Assembly (NCBI GenBank): GCA_022747635.1
Contig: JAKTNV010000116.1
Coordinates: 520,001 to 584,000, forward strand
Length of the DNA stretch: 64,000 nt
Source: Hetaerina americana
Lineage: Eukaryota; Arthropoda; Insecta; Odonata; Calopterygidae
Direction: 5' to 3'
Shown here: positions 1 through 12,828 of the stretch, in pieces
Layout of the letters: the number at the start of each line of letters is the position of its first letter
How positions within the stretch are numbered: the stretch's first letter is position 1
Translations under genes and position numbers: made by a program
Notes under the pieces: generated by a model
Seen by the model: only the letters and a program-made list of their open reading frames with translations
What the model was told of the DNA's origin: nothing
The model's database searches: none

Positions 1-525
1 AATATGTCGCCAAGCGCCCCGATTCTTTCAGCCAAGAGATGGCGTCAGGGGGCTGTTTCACCCACCAAAGGAGAAATAGACAATACACAAGGAAAGGAAA
101 GGACAGTGGGTTAGAATTCATACAACATCATACAGGAAAGGAACAGTGCGTTTCGTGGCACGCATAGCCAGAAGAAAGAGATGAGCCACATTGGCCAAAT
201 ACACATTCAAACACGAAATCCCGCCAAACGGCGAATAAATACTCATATATACAGAAACAGATATAAGGAAAAGGGATAGGAACACATATAAAGGACGAAC
301 ACAACAGAGGTGGGGAAGGCGGATTCGAACGGATCACAAGAGTAAAAATATTTCCTCAACCGGGACTCGAACACCGGATATACATGCACACACACACAAA
401 GGAAAGAAATAGGATATATATAAGGAAAAAAAATCGCACCATACAAAGACGGGGAATAATGGCATAACCGATCAAAAATCTTATCTAGCTGTGCGATTGA
501 TTTCCACACGAAAGTCGACGAAGGC
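1..525. other. Non-coding, possible decayed repeat
   Basis: AT-rich sequence with short CA and GGAAA runs. On the minus strand two stretches resemble the pol III box B consensus, near 330-345 (GTTCGAATCC) and 363-376 (GTGTTCGAGTCCC). They could be remnants of a tRNA-derived SINE, but no box A is visible at the right spacing. No credible gene is seen. Confidence 0.3.
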
Positions 526-1200
526 GTGGTGGTCAGCAGATGTGCGCCATGCGTAAATGGGTATTTGAAAAGTGCAACCCCCTTCCTTCTCTTCTTCGGA
601 ATTATATTCTCGCCTCTTGCCTCCTCTGTTGATTCCCTCTCCCATCTCCCCCGCTTCCGCTCGCCCTTTCCGTCATTATCCCATTCCGCTCGCTCGTGCT
701 ATTACCCTATTCTCGCTCTTTCCCTTCCCACCAACTCCTTGATCCGCGCGAGAGGCAAACAATCCATCCTCCCCATCCGCGCCAATTACTGCCCATTATT
801 ACCTTTCTGCGGCGATCCCTCTTCGGTTAGAGGTGGGGCAAATTCCTCGGCCATGTTATATGGGAGTATGCTGCATGCGTCTTTGCTTTCGCAGCGATGG
901 ACGGAGCGGGGCCGCGGGACGGCGGAGGGTCGGCGAAGAGGAGCGGTCGGGTCCTTTCAACGTCTCTCCGTCTTCGTTTTGACTTGGTTGTCTCATCCCC
1001 CCACCCCCCCGCCCACTCGATTTTCCCGAAGAATGCAAAGCCCGGGCCATAAAGTATTCCGGACACGCCCGAGGCAGGCCCAGTCGATCTCGTCGAAGCG
1101 TTTTCGTTATGAGGCAATTTACAATTATGCACCCTTTTGGCAGTCCGCCCATGTATCGTGTGATAAGCGGGTGGCGAGAGGAGCCCTTAATCTGAGTTGA
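526..1200. other. GC-rich, CpG-containing island
   Basis: Pyrimidine-rich and CpG-containing sequence embedded in AT-rich flanks. It is open for 224 codons on the plus strand, but the translation is low in complexity (Ser, Pro, Arg, Leu) and shows no domain. The minus strand is also open in two frames, as expected from base composition alone. I do not call a gene. Confidence 0.4.
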
Positions 1201-3970
1201 GGCGTACTCGTGCATAAATGTTAACCTTAGAAGGTAGCATAATGAAATGCGACGAGAACAATATTTAATTTTCTAACGGTAAAGAAATGATTTGGATAAG
1301 GTTTTGGGTAGCTTTCATACCTATACTCAGAAGATTTTTTTAATTTAATTTTTTCTTTGCTGATATGGTCACGAGATTCATGAACGATTTTTCGAATATT
1401 TAGGATAAGATATTTTAGTGACAAATGATTATCATAATTTGAATAGTAGTAACAGATGAAGATTTTCGCATACATTCCTGATACATATTATCGTTGTGGA
1501 CTGATAAAGCCATGCTCTTTCATCAGGTGAATATAAAATTTCACTATCATATAGGAACGGAATCGAACAGGACAAATCGTGACCTTGAGTGGGGAATATT
1601 CGACCTTTTGAAAATAAACAGGGAAATTGAAGCCAAAATATTTCATAAGAATCGTTCAATTATACCTAATTGTTGTTTTATCGCCGACACTCAACGGTTC
1701 CTCCGATCCGTAGGAAGAGAGGTCGTCATATGTTAACAAAATTCAGTACAATTAGAAGTTCTTCTTGTTTTGCCTTTCATCTCGGGAATTTGTGTTGGTA
1801 TTTTTCAATATCGTATTTTCGGTATGGCGTTTCTATCAGTCAGGGATTTTTTATGATCGATTCCTTCAATTTACCCGGCGGAACAAGAAACTGAACCTTA
1901 GTGAATGAATTGCTGACATTTTTTTTCCCTTTCGGTTTACATTTTGATGCATACCTCCATGACAGCCATTTTATTTTCACTCTTAGCAAACGCCCCCGTG
2001 TGTGATAACTCTCCATTCACCCTTAATCGCATCGCATTCGGCGTCCCCTTCTCCTCTCAAATCTCATTTTTATTTCTCCCCTCTCCTTCCCCCCTACTCC
2101 CCCTTCCACTCGCTCAGCATCCGTCCCCCTCTCGGCATAATTACTCTCGCTCGCGCCGAGTGCGCCAGCTAGCGACATGCGAGGTAACCAGAGAGAAAGA
2201 CGGAGTCCTAATGGCTTAATACCCTTACCCCCTCCGAAAGGGAAAAACCGAAAGAAAGGATGAAAAAAGCTTCCCTTTCTACGCAGCTCGCGGCCAAGCG
2301 TGACATTTTAATGCCCGGTATCATTCGCGCACGCAAGAGCAAACACAGACGTGTGCCGACTTTCTCTACGCGCACCAAGCAATCCCAAAGCAAGTGGATT
2401 CTCCTCCGGTCGGAGGAAGTGTCGGTCGCGAGGGCGCAAAAAGGAAGTGAAGGAATCCATCTCTAACGCGGCGCCTCACTCAGATTTTTTTCCCCCACGG
2501 CGTCCATCGCATCGCTCGTGATTCCTCCCGCTGGTGAATCAGGGAGACCACCCAGGTCCTCATGGCTTACGTAAGACGGAGGGTTCTTAAGGAGCAAAAG
2601 ATCGCGTGTAGTCACTCTTAATACGCGGGGTAATTCGCGGCCCGCCAGTCCTTAACTTACGGCGTGAAATGTTTTATGGGCGTTCTATGTATTATACAAC
2701 CTGAGAATTGCGCCGAGAAATTGTCGGAATGGCACATCCAGCCGCGTTGAGTATGTCGCAAGAATATTGATCAGGCCGCGTGAGTGGCAATTAAATGTAA
2801 ATAGAGTGGAATATGCACGTGAAACTAGTTTCTGTGTTTTGCGATAATTGCGACCACCTGCTTTGAAGAATCTCCGATTATTTGTGCAAAACGCTTCGCA
2901 GTAGATTTGGACCCTTGTGCTCCATTACTAAACATGCATAGAATGAAATTGGTCACCTTCGTGGATTATTTTAAAAATATTTATGTATAAATTGCCTTTT
3001 GATTTCACACATAAGAGCTTTTTGTTGAAGAACTATCAATATCAATAAATGATATTTCTAATCACCATTTTAAAAAGTCTTAACCGTCTCGGTTCATTAT
3101 TCGGCTATTATTACAGTTGAACCGAGCATTCTCGGTTAAGTAATTTCGCAGTAAAGGCATTTAACTCCTTTTGTTATTTTATGGACAGGTAGGCAGTGAA
3201 TTCATGGGAGAGTAAAATAGTTAAAATAAGAAGTAACATACATTAAAGCAAAGCCCAAGCAAAGATTTCAATTCACCACACACATTATCGAGAGTTATAC
3301 ATTATTAGTTGCCGTCATTACTCATAAGCCAAAACAAGAAAAAATATCATCAAAGGCAATAAAATCTTCAGAAGCCGAAAAATATAATCCATAAATAAGA
3401 ATAAGATCGGGAAATACTACGTTTGGGCAGGTGCGAGAGTTTCTGCCTGCATTGATAATGGATTACATAAAATTAAGTGTTTGTGAGCTTTAAAGCGGGT
3501 ATAAATTATATTGCAACTAATTACATTGCGCTTCCGAACAAATTATTTGAATGGATATTATAGATGGAGTGAAAAGTTCACTTAAAAAAAAGTTTTCTAA
3601 TCAAACCATTTTTATCAGGACTCAGCGTACAAGAATGAATCCTTCGTACCACTTTTTTCTTCAAAGACATCGATTGAGGCATCCCGAGTTTTGGGAGAAG
3701 ATTTAGGAGTATGCACCCATCACGGGGGTATAAAATATTAAACCAGAACTGCTCAAAATATTCATAATTCCTTATTTTTAAATAAATAAACAAAGTTAAT
3801 TTTGTTAAACAATGATAGCTTGCAGATAATAACGTCTCCCATTCATCAAGCCGATTTGTCGCACCCGAAGTGAATCCAATTGGGTGCATAAATGGCCCAC
3901 TTCAATTCTTCCTTTATTTCCTACTTTCCCATCACCCTCTCGCACATTTTCCGATTAACTGCCCTATTAC
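1201..3970. other. Non-coding stretch with a pyrimidine-rich patch
   Basis: Mostly AT-rich single-copy-looking DNA. A pyrimidine-rich, CpG-containing patch lies at about 2030-2560, with CTCCCC and TTCCCC runs followed by Arg/Lys-rich translations that look compositional. No gene, RNA or mobile element is recognised. Confidence 0.4.
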
Positions 3971-3974
3971 TAAT

Positions 3975-4690
3975 TTAAGATCAAGTCGGATAACCCAGGG
4001 GTGATTTCAGTTCCGCGGGGAAGGGAGGGCGGAATGTAGTAGGGTCGTTTTCGACGCGGCGCGGGGAGAGGACTTTGGCGGAAGCAGCCCCATCATTCTC
4101 CGGCGAGGAGTGACGCCGCCGACGGAGGGTGGGCAGGTCGCGCTCGAGCGGAGGAGATCCGGGGGGCTGCTGCTCTGGGGGGAGGGCGAGGGATGGGGGT
4201 GGGAGGAGAGAAATAAGGGCGGGCTGGAACCTTGACCTCGGTAAGAGTCTCAGTGACAGGGAGCGACCGTGTGTATGCCTACACGCCTGCAACCACTCGC
4301 ACACAATGAACGCGGTCTCCGTCTTAACTCCCATTGCGAAGTCTCTTGCCTAAAAGTTATGACCTCCTCCTTCACCCCCGCTCATAAATCACCTTCCGGA
4401 GCCGCGCTAATCTACTGCACGTCGCATTTTTCGCCCTCCCCACCACGTGTCTCTCTCTCTCTCTCCCCAGGAGTGGGTCTTTATCCCCCCCCTCCCACAC
4501 TCCCTCAGCATTTTCCGCATTCTACCTCCACCTCACCGACTCCCTGAGGCCTATGTTCGCATGCCCACTCTCTTAACCTCTTGAACCAACCATTGCCCCG
4601 CGGAATCCCATTCGCCATCCCCTCCCTCCACTCCGTTCATTTTCCTACTCCTTCCCTCATTCCCAAGTACCCTTTCCCTCCATTTATCCG
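3975..4690. other. GC-rich purine/pyrimidine island
   Basis: A G-rich half at about 4010-4250 (runs of GGGG and GGAGG) is followed by a C/T-rich half at about 4420-4690, including a (TC)n run near 4449-4466. The strand asymmetry switches within the island. Several overlapping frames stay open only because of composition. It could be a CpG-island-like regulatory region, but nothing proves it. Confidence 0.4.
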
Positions 4691-5830
4691 AAGTTTTCAT
4701 TTTCTTCGGTGAATTGAAACGGACTTTTCAGAGGATATTCTTATATGGTCGCCAATTCATTAGTTACAAATGGGAGAAAAAGCTGAGCTTAGTGCAAATT
4801 ACAACATTTTAATTGTGATCGGGGGCAGTCTCACGATTCGAGGTGGGTTGAGTTTTTCTACTCAATATAAAATGCACTTAGGATTGAATTACTAGCGTAC
4901 TTACATTGATTGGGTACTTGGTTGCTTACAGTCACTCATTCAAGTTTTTGAGCTTAATAATAACTTTGTGTGCCTGAAAAGCGTCTTTGATAATGCAAAA
5001 CAGCAGTCAAATTATTGAACACAGCCATTTTACCTTTGGATAATATCGTCTGCAAACCAAAAGGAAAGGCCAAAAAAATAAATTTTAATTATCATAGATC
5101 ATCTACTAGAAAATACTTATATGTAGAAGTTACTGTATACATAGAAGTTACTTTTCCTTCAAGAAACATCATCTGTTCCATTAAAACAATTACTTTTTGT
5201 GCTGTGGTTTCATTATTATAACTATTTATTTAGATCTACATATTGCCATAAAATGCAAAGGATATTGGGCAATCCGTAATTTTACTCTTCAAAATTTAGC
5301 AGAACTATTGATTAGTTACTCTACTTCACAATTTTTGTATTTGAAATTCTTCTAATGCCCTTAAATTATTATTACCTTTCGAAATTTTTAAGTGATTCAC
5401 ATTATTCTAATAAGCTTTTCCCACTAAGTGTCAGAGGTGAAAATGGCGAGGTACTTGATATTGATGATTTCTCTATTTAGATCGGACCTAATTTGTGTAC
5501 GCTAAATTTGCGACTCGAATTTCTGCTTCCGCACATTTGAGCTTCCTCGCATTTATTTAGATATGTTATGTTTCATCAAAATCTTATTCTTTGCCCAAAA
5601 TTTTACCTAAATGGCAATATTTACATGTTGGGAAATCAGCGACATCAGACTTAATTGGTCAAATTCCATTTCAACGTCTCCACTCTAATTCCACTGTCAT
5701 TTCTAGTCTTCCGTCCAAAAAAAGGTTTAAACGTGGTTTGCGTCTACATTTATTTTTGCCACCGTGGTTTCAACTCGCAGTAGTTTCACGGTGGGAATTC
5801 AGCGACCTACTTATTGGTAACAAACATTTG
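4691..5830. other. AT-rich non-coding stretch
   Basis: AT-rich sequence with no recognisable coding region, RNA gene or repeat signature. Confidence 0.4.
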
Positions 5831-6475
5831 GTTCCCCATTGCTCAACCTGGGGGGCGGGGGGGCGAGAGGAGGCCTGATCCACTGTCAACTCCGCGTCTC
5901 TTCTCCATCTTTGGTTTATCATTCATTCCCCTCACATCTATTGTCCCCTGGCCCATCCCGTCCCGTCCCCCCCCCCCCTCTCCCTCCCCAAGGCCCCTCG
6001 CTGCATGCCCTAAAACCGGCTCTTGAAACATCACCCCATCCGTCCCGTCGAGCACGCAAAACGGGGCAGCATCAACCGCTGAAGGAATGCCACCTCCTCC
6101 TCTCGTTTCCCGATCTCACCTCCCTCCCATCCCCATCATCAACCCTTTCTCCCCCTCTGCCTTTCCCACCCTTAGGTCTGTCCTCAGTCACCCCGGAAGT
6201 CGAGGACTTCGCGAGCGATCTATTTCCATTTGCTAGCAAACGACGTGACATCTATCATTCGGAGGATGGAGGGAGTGGGAGGGAGGTCTCCATGGAGAGT
6301 AAAATAGGTGAGTGCGAGTTTGCCCCGAGGGGAGGTGTGGGGGGAGGCAGAGAAGGGTTGAAGGGAAGAACGGGGCCTCCATATTCTGAGGGGAGGGAAG
6401 AGGCGGAGGGTCGGTTATGAAGGGGTTGGGAAGGGAGTATAAAATGCGATCGTGATGGAGGGGTGAGAGGCTCTC
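5831..6475. other. GC-rich purine/pyrimidine island
   Basis: It begins with a G-run (GGGGGGCGGGGGGGCG near 5850), continues as a C/T-rich stretch at 5930-6180, and ends as a G/A-rich stretch at 6260-6420. Frames are open on both strands, with proline/serine or glycine/arginine-rich translations and no domain. I treat it as non-coding, possibly regulatory. Confidence 0.4.
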
Positions 6476-9459
6476 CGAAGGCAAGGGTTTTGAAGAATGC
6501 CACGGATTTAACTTGTGGGTATGTGTGCATATTCTGTCACTTAGGGCGCACCGCACTCACAGTAATAGAACACGACTGTGGAAGCAGCAGAGATGGGCAG
6601 CCAGGGGAACAAAGTCGAAGAGAATTGCTAATGGCTGCGCGGCGGTGACGTTGTTCGTTCATTATGAAGACAGAGTAAATCTCAATTGCTTCGCATTTCT
6701 TTTGCATAGCTATACGTTGTGAATCCAAGGGAAGGAAATCAACAATGGCATAACGGAACGATGTCCGAGGGTAGGTTGCCTTACCCCTGTCTCTTAGATT
6801 TGCGATTTCTGTCGGCACGGATTGTTGCAACGGCATTGAAGGTGCAGCCCAATATAATAGAGGGCAAGGGAATTCATACGAATGAGCAGAATTAATTATC
6901 CGGGCCAACAAAGCCTGTCTTAAACGCCATGAAACCTGTTTCTGCGCACGTGAATGGGTGGTGAATATTCAGCGAGAACTCTTTTACTGCTGTCGCAGTA
7001 ACACAAATACCGGCTTAAGGCAGGTTTTCTTGGAACTACTCCTTAAGCGGAAGGAAAGCATTATTTCGCTGTAAACGGCTACTTTTTACGAATAAATTTT
7101 TGCTCTGTTCTGCAATGAATGGATCACACAAGTAAGAAATTAATGTGACGATATTTTTCAGAAATACGAGTACATACCCTTTGAAACATGTCAAGTACCG
7201 TTTCCCACCCGATGAGTGAACTGATAAGCTTACTTTGGGTATAAATCCATGGCTACTTAGGGTGAAAAATTTAGTTTGGGCCCAGGGATGTTGTGGAGCA
7301 ATTTGGCACAAAAAAGCACCACCACAGTAATTGGTACAGATAATCGCAATGATGATGATATTTATGAGAAATGACAGCAGGATCAATATGGATAGGAGGG
7401 AAATAAAAGAACTGCCATTTTTTTTATTTTTTGCCCTTCAGAATGACACTGTGTAACCTCCACCTCTTCCTACCACTGCTCGTAAGAAACTACCTGTTCC
7501 CATTCCCAGAATTTCCAGCATTTTTCCCTTTGTTGTGCATTCATTAAAAATGACAAATTGTAGATGCCCTCCATTTCTCCAAAATAAAACATTCAGTGGC
7601 ACTCATTTTTTCTGAAAGATTAATTTAAAACCGCGAATTACAAGACATGTTGAAGGAAACAAAACAATTGATAAGGCATTAGAAAGTTTTCATTCAACAT
7701 TAATTTAAGTATTAAATCTTTATGCTAATGATTAAATGAACTCTTCATTTGGCAAATTGGCCATTTAGCTGGTGGAAAAGTTATAAATCTTATAAGGGCA
7801 TACGTTTCTTAAGCGCTGAAGAGCGTTGGCCAAGTGACTTGTTTTCAATACGAAGGCAGGAATGAAACGTCCTGTTTTCAAAAGTCACAATGGTAAATGA
7901 CACGAGATATGCAAAATAATTTTATATTCGCTCATTTATTATGCTTAACTATCGAACGTGTATGGAATACGAATGAATGGGCACCAGCGCGATGTGGAAC
8001 AGGCAATATTTTGTTCTTAACCAACTTATTTGTCTCCTTCTTTTCGTTATTTTATTGTATGAGGAGGTTTTGAAACGGAAATGGCATGATAACACAGATG
8101 GCATCATCTCGTAATGTTTGTTTCACAGCGGGGAATTGTAGGTATACACTTGAGCCCTCCACCTTAGTAAAAAGAGCAGGTTGAGAGGAGCAGGTTGAGA
8201 AATGAGCCTATCCAGGGTTGAGGGCGTGGTTTGAACTCTCCGGAAACGTGATGTTGTTTGCCTAAGATTACACCGTATACTTGCAGATATTTTTCTGCTC
8301 GTTCTCTTCATTCGTGTGTGTTGGTAGTAATGTGGAGGATAATCGGCCGATGGCCAAACCCAAGGATGGATTCCTTGGGTTTATTTGGAACCAAGTCATT
8401 TGCATGTGCTCAAGTCAACTGGATTCCTCCAGGCCAGACGATGTAGGGGGAAGAAATTGTTAGGGAAGCCATGGAGATTCCAGCGAGTTTTTGATCCCTT
8501 AAAAGGGATAATAGCGATGGTCTCCGAGCGAGTTCAAGGTTTTTGATAGTTTTTCGCTTGCCTTAAATGGTCGAGTTGATTGTTAACCCAAGATTACACT
8601 TCGGAGGAGTAAATAAGCGGAACCTACCTTAAAGAACTGATGGATTTTTTTACTAAACACTCAATTTAATGGCTTCACAGACGAAAGTAGTTACACGTGA
8701 ATGAAGTTTCAGAAATATCTTTTGAAATTAACATTGCGCTTTTTCCCGGCATTGGTATCGAATGTACGTCAAAATTTCCTGCCCTGAGATTTTAAGACGG
8801 GTTAAAGAAACTATATGTACTTGCCAGTGTTCAGCTGTGATCGTCATAACAGCTATGACGTCAGGATTGCTGGAAGAATAATATCGGCAATAAATGTGTC
8901 GAGTTCGGCCCCATCATCATTTACCTTCCCGGCTACGGACGTGTTACCAAAAGAGTGAGACAAATTAATTGATTTTCCATGCATATTTATTTGGTATCCT
9001 TGGCTGTAAAAATGTTCACGTTATAAGATCTTTAACTCAATAAGTTAAGTGAACTTTTTCGGCTCATAGCCCATGACTTCTTTTCATCATTGTTCTTTAA
9101 TTTTTTAAAGTGTTTTTGTAGGTTCATTTTTGTTACCTATTTACTTATATCAAATAAATAATATCCAATTGTTAGTTTATGAACTGAGAGAGAGAAATAT
9201 TTTAGCGAAGTATTTTTTTCGGAGCGTAAGATCCTATCTGAAATTCCAATATTTTTGCATATTGATGAAAACGACTCAGTAACAATACTACTAGTGTACC
9301 GCTTTTTCTTAAAAAAAAGGCCTTTCTATATTCACTCGTTTGGAATAGATTTACACAGGTAGTAACATGGAGTTCTTCATGACATCACAGAGAAATCATA
9401 TTGGATTTGTATTAAATAATTAATATGCACTAGGGAAACAATTCAAGGAATATAAAAAC
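6476..9459. other. AT-rich non-coding stretch
   Basis: No gene is supported. A short imperfect tandem (GAGCAGGTTGAGA twice) is at about 8175-8202. The 14-mer ACTTGAGCCCTCCA near 8150 recurs near 25340 and may mark a shared old repeat. Confidence 0.35.
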
Positions 9460-9490
9460 TTAATTAGGATAGGATACTCGACCACTGTAG

Positions 9491-9851
9491 GCCTTTTTTA
9501 GGATAGAGGGCAGGTCACTTAGTGGGTCAGTAACATCTGGGGATAGCGCGTATAATATTATTATTAAAAATATAAAAGTCACCGACAACACTGGCATTGA
9601 TTTAGAAAGACATGTGACACGCACTTCCCCACAAAGGCGTCCTAAACTACAGTCAGGCACAAATAAGGACGTTATTCAACATCAAAATAATTTAACTATA
9701 CTTGTTATAAATTGCAGAACCCTCAAGAACAAATCAGCGGATCTAGAATACATAATCCAAACTCATTCCGCTGATATAGTATTAGGCACAGAGAGTTGGC
9801 TGTGCAATGACATAAACGACCAAGAAATTTTCCCAATAGATTTCAAAGTTT
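9491..9851 (+). pseudogene. LINE ORF2, N-terminal part with start of endonuclease
   Basis: An open frame with no in-frame ATG near its start, consistent with 5' truncation. The first roughly 60 codons match the poorly conserved region before EN in the minus-strand copy at 62.6-62.8 kb. EN then starts (VINCRTLKNK), followed by the catalytic-glutamate motif GTESWL at about 9790-9807. The frame is cut after DFKV by the antisense insertion and resumes at 11255. Removing the insert and one 7-base duplication puts the two halves exactly in frame. The sequence belongs to the same gene as 11255-12828 and 12829-13890. Confidence 0.85.
9845..9851 (+). repeat. Target-site duplication, left copy (AAAGTTT)
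   Basis: The 7-base sequence AAAGTTT recurs at 11248-11254 on the far side of the antisense insert. Taking out one copy plus the insert restores the endonuclease frame, which supports these as the true insertion boundaries. Confidence 0.75.
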
Positions 9852-9875
9852 CTACATCTCTACATCTACATAATA

Positions 9876-9908
9876 CCCCGCAAGCCGCCGCAAGGGCGTG
9901 TGGCGGGG
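9876..9908 (-). other. LINE 3'-terminal hairpin (nested copy)
   Basis: On the minus strand CCCCGC and GCGGGG pair as an outer stem, with an inner GCC/GGC stem. It is identical to the hairpins at 14348-14380, 22452-22484 and 60930-60962. It lies immediately before the GTAGAT tail and is a probable RT recognition structure. Confidence 0.6.
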
Positions 9909-10368
9909 GGTGTTAGGTCACCAACCGTAAAAAAGAAAAATACTACATGCAAAAAAAAAACAACACGGAAAATTACACCCACAGCAGCGCACACACTCAT
10001 GCAAAAATCCCTTCATCCAATACTCATGCAAACACATAAACCGCAAAACAACTAAAAAACTGCACCCCATGATGCAGCACGAAAGACATCCTACCACACG
10101 GAAGCCAGGACACAACAAGCAAGAAATTGAAACATCACTACCACATGAAAATGCACCACGAAACACTCTACCCCCAAAGAGTCTCTAAATGGCAGGGAAT
10201 GGGACCCAACGTTGCAGGTAGCAGGAATTTGCCCCCGCGGAGAGGGACGAGGGATTGAAAGGGAAACTTAAAAACAGATGAACAGAACATGAATGAAGTC
10301 ATTCGGAAAGAATGGGTTATTATAGCAAAACACATAAGGTTAGTGGAAGAGCATGCATTTAAATACAA

Positions 10369-11226
10369 CTAATTATTTTTTAGACGCTGAGGGTGGCAAG
10401 TGGAATTTTTGCTATCTATAACCCTGCAGTTGCTATCCCGTATTGTCCGTGGGAAGAAGGAGTTCTTGAGTCGGCTAGTTCTGGCATCTATTTCCCGAAT
10501 TTTATATGCATGATCCAAGCGACTAATGTATGTAGGAGTACGAATAATTTGCGAGACCTCGGTGCTGAAACATGCGGATCTAAATTTATTTAATAATTTC
10601 AATCTTGCATTGAATCGTCTCTCAGCCAATGATTCCCACCCCAAATCCATGAGCATTTCGGTGACGCTTTGCGTTTTATCGTAGGAATTTTTTACAAAAC
10701 GGGCTGCCCGGCGTTGAACCTTCTCAATTTCCCGAATGAGACCTTTTTCACTCGGATTCCACACGCTGCATGCGTATTCTAAATGAGGCCTTACAAGAGC
10801 GTGGTAACAACGTTCCTTGACCTTCGAGTCACTTTTGCCGACAATGCGTCTAATAAATCCCAATTTTTTATATGCTTGACCGCAGACTTTACGTATGTGA
10901 GTCCCCCAAGTTAAGTCTTTTGTGAATGTGACACCTAGGTATTTTACCGTATCAACTACTGCTAGGTCACCTCCAGCTAATTTGTAAGCAAATCCCGTTG
11001 ATCTTTTAAAGAAATTTACCACTGAACATTTATTATAATTTAGAGTCAATCCCCAGTTAGAACACCATTTAGTAATGCAATCTAAATCCTGCTCTAGAAT
11101 AAAACGATCCTCATCCCCAGATATCTCCCGATAGATCACCGTGTCATCCGCGAACATCCTAATTTTACTTTTCACTTCGCGGTTCAAATCGTTAACAAAA
11201 ATCAAGAAAAGCAACGGCCCGATCAC
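10369..11226 (-). pseudogene. LINE ORF2 fragment, reverse transcriptase C-terminal half
   Basis: Codes for 285 residues starting within RT after the GVPQG loop. It contains the catalytic FADD motif (MFADDTVIY), the primer-grip region VKYLGVTF, and the conserved C-terminal segment with CYHALVRPHLEYA and VQRRAARFVKN typical of CR1/jockey ORF2. The frame has no internal stop. Without EN and RT motifs 0-B it cannot make a working enzyme. It is nearly identical to 13036-13890 of the host LINE. Confidence 0.9.
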
Positions 11227-11247
11227 ACTTCAATTTTTCACTTCAAT

Positions 11248-11254
11248 AAAGTTT
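11248..11254 (+). repeat. Target-site duplication, right copy (AAAGTTT)
   Basis: Partner of 9845-9851. The host endonuclease frame continues directly from it as Tyr-Arg-His-Asp and then the GGGVF motif. Confidence 0.75.
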
Positions 11255-12828
11255 ACCGACACGATAGAGATACAAGACCCGGAGGAGGGGTTTTCGTGGC
11301 AGTTAAAAGTCATTTTGAAAGCAGGCAAGTTTCATTTGAAAATAATAACATAGAAAGTGTTTGGTGCACCTTAATACGGACCAATCAACCCAACATAAAT
11401 TTATGCTCTTTCTACAGACCTCCAGACTCAGATTTGAAAACACTTCACACCCTCAACGATCAAATTTACAATTTTACACGTAAATATAATAACAGCATAA
11501 ACATAATCGGTGGCGACTTTAACCTCCCTAGTATAGATTGGGACAACAATATCGTTAAATCTGGGACCCGCGATCGCGAATCTTGCAATTCCATGATAAA
11601 ATTGGTTCAAAGAAACTCCCTCCATCAAGCAGTACGCATGCCCACCCGTGGAAAGAACATATTGGATCTATTTCTTACAAACACGCCTGAACGTATTATT
11701 AGTGTATCAGCTCATGAGGGCTTGAGTGACCATAAAGCAATTAATGTCCACTTGGACATAGAAATAAAAATGATTGTTAAACCAAAAAGAAAAATTTATA
11801 ATTACCATAAAGCAGACTTTGAATCTTTTGCCAATCAATTAAACTCTTCACTACCCGACTTCAAAACCCACTTAAGTCATGTCAACGTGGAAGAAACTTG
11901 GACAGAATTTGTCAATATCATGCAAAAAGGAATCGTAGATTTCATACCTATAAAATACGTTAAAGCAAATCGCGACCCCAGGTGGTACAATAAAGACGTT
12001 AGAAAAGCCCTTCGAAAGCAGAGAATGCTACACTCTAGGGTAAAGAGGGCAGGCGTGAACACATCATCCCCTGAGAATAAACAATTATGGGAAATATATA
12101 GATCCTCTAAAATTGAAACCAAAACACAATTACGCAGCGCTTTACTGGACTTTAAACGCAAAGTACTTTGCGAGCACTTGGACACTGACCCCAAAGCTTT
12201 CTGGTCATATGTTAGGGAAGTAAATGGGAGTAAACAAACCGTGGCTTGCTTAAGGGACTGTAGCAATATAATTCATACAGACAGTGAGGGTAAAGCTAAC
12301 ATCCTAAATTCATTCTTCCAAAGCGTTTTCTCGAATGATGTTGCCACTGCATATCTCCAAGAAACAATACATACTCCACCCATGGAAAAAATAACAGTGG
12401 ACCAACAAGGAATTCTAAAATTGCTTAACGAGATTAAACCCAACAAATCCCCGGGTCCCGAAAATATACCAGCTAGGGTGATAAAACATTTAGCTCCAAA
12501 CATTGCCCCGTACCTTGAGTTTATATTTAAAAAATCCCTCACAGAGTGCAAAGTACCTAAGATTTGGAAAACCGCGCAAATAACGCCTATTTTTAAAGGT
12601 GGTGACAGGGAGGATCCCAGTAATTACAGACCTATATCTCTCACTTCTATCTGTTGCAAAATCTTAGAGCATATAATTGTCAGTTCAATAATGAGACACC
12701 TTGACAATATTAACTTTTTAAGTGACAATCAACACGGATTCAGGAAAACCCGCTCCTGCGAGACCCAATTAGGATTATTTACACATGATTTACTTTTATC
12801 GGGTGAGAGAGGTGGATGCCATGACTAA
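11255..12828 (+). pseudogene. LINE ORF2, endonuclease remainder and RT fingers
   Basis: Continues the EN domain cut at 9851. Visible EN motifs are RPGGGVFVAVK, CSFYRPPDSD, GGDFNLPSIDWD (Asp/Asn pair), NILDLFLTN and LSDHKA (Asp-His pair), so every catalytic block of the endonuclease is present. A basic linker follows, including FWSYVREVNG. The RT N-terminal motifs are NKSPGPENIPARV, NYRPISLTS and QHGFRKTRSCETQL. The frame ends at TAA (12826-12828), where related copies read Gln-Val-Asp-Ala; a single C-to-T change in CAA would explain the stop. The next codon continues the same frame. Confidence 0.9.

Larger units (their letters stand above)
9852..11247 (-). mobile_element. 5'-truncated CR1-like LINE, nested antisense insertion
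   Basis: Read on the minus strand it starts in the RT palm (just upstream of IGPLLFLIFVNDL), runs through the end of RT and the 3' UTR, and ends in the hairpin (9876-9908) and a (GTAGAT)n tail next to 9852. It is the same subfamily as its host: the encoded 285 residues differ from host residues at one position (Ser for Gly). About 16 bases at its 5' end (11232-11247) do not match the LINE and repeat GAAGTGA, as filler made at a truncation junction would. Flanking AAAGTTT duplications mark it as a genuine insertion. Confidence 0.9.

Noticed and set aside
526..1200. 224-codon open frame on the plus strand as a host gene
   Set aside because: Low-complexity Ser/Pro/Arg translation, overlapping open frames on the other strand, no domain and no splice context; composition explains it.
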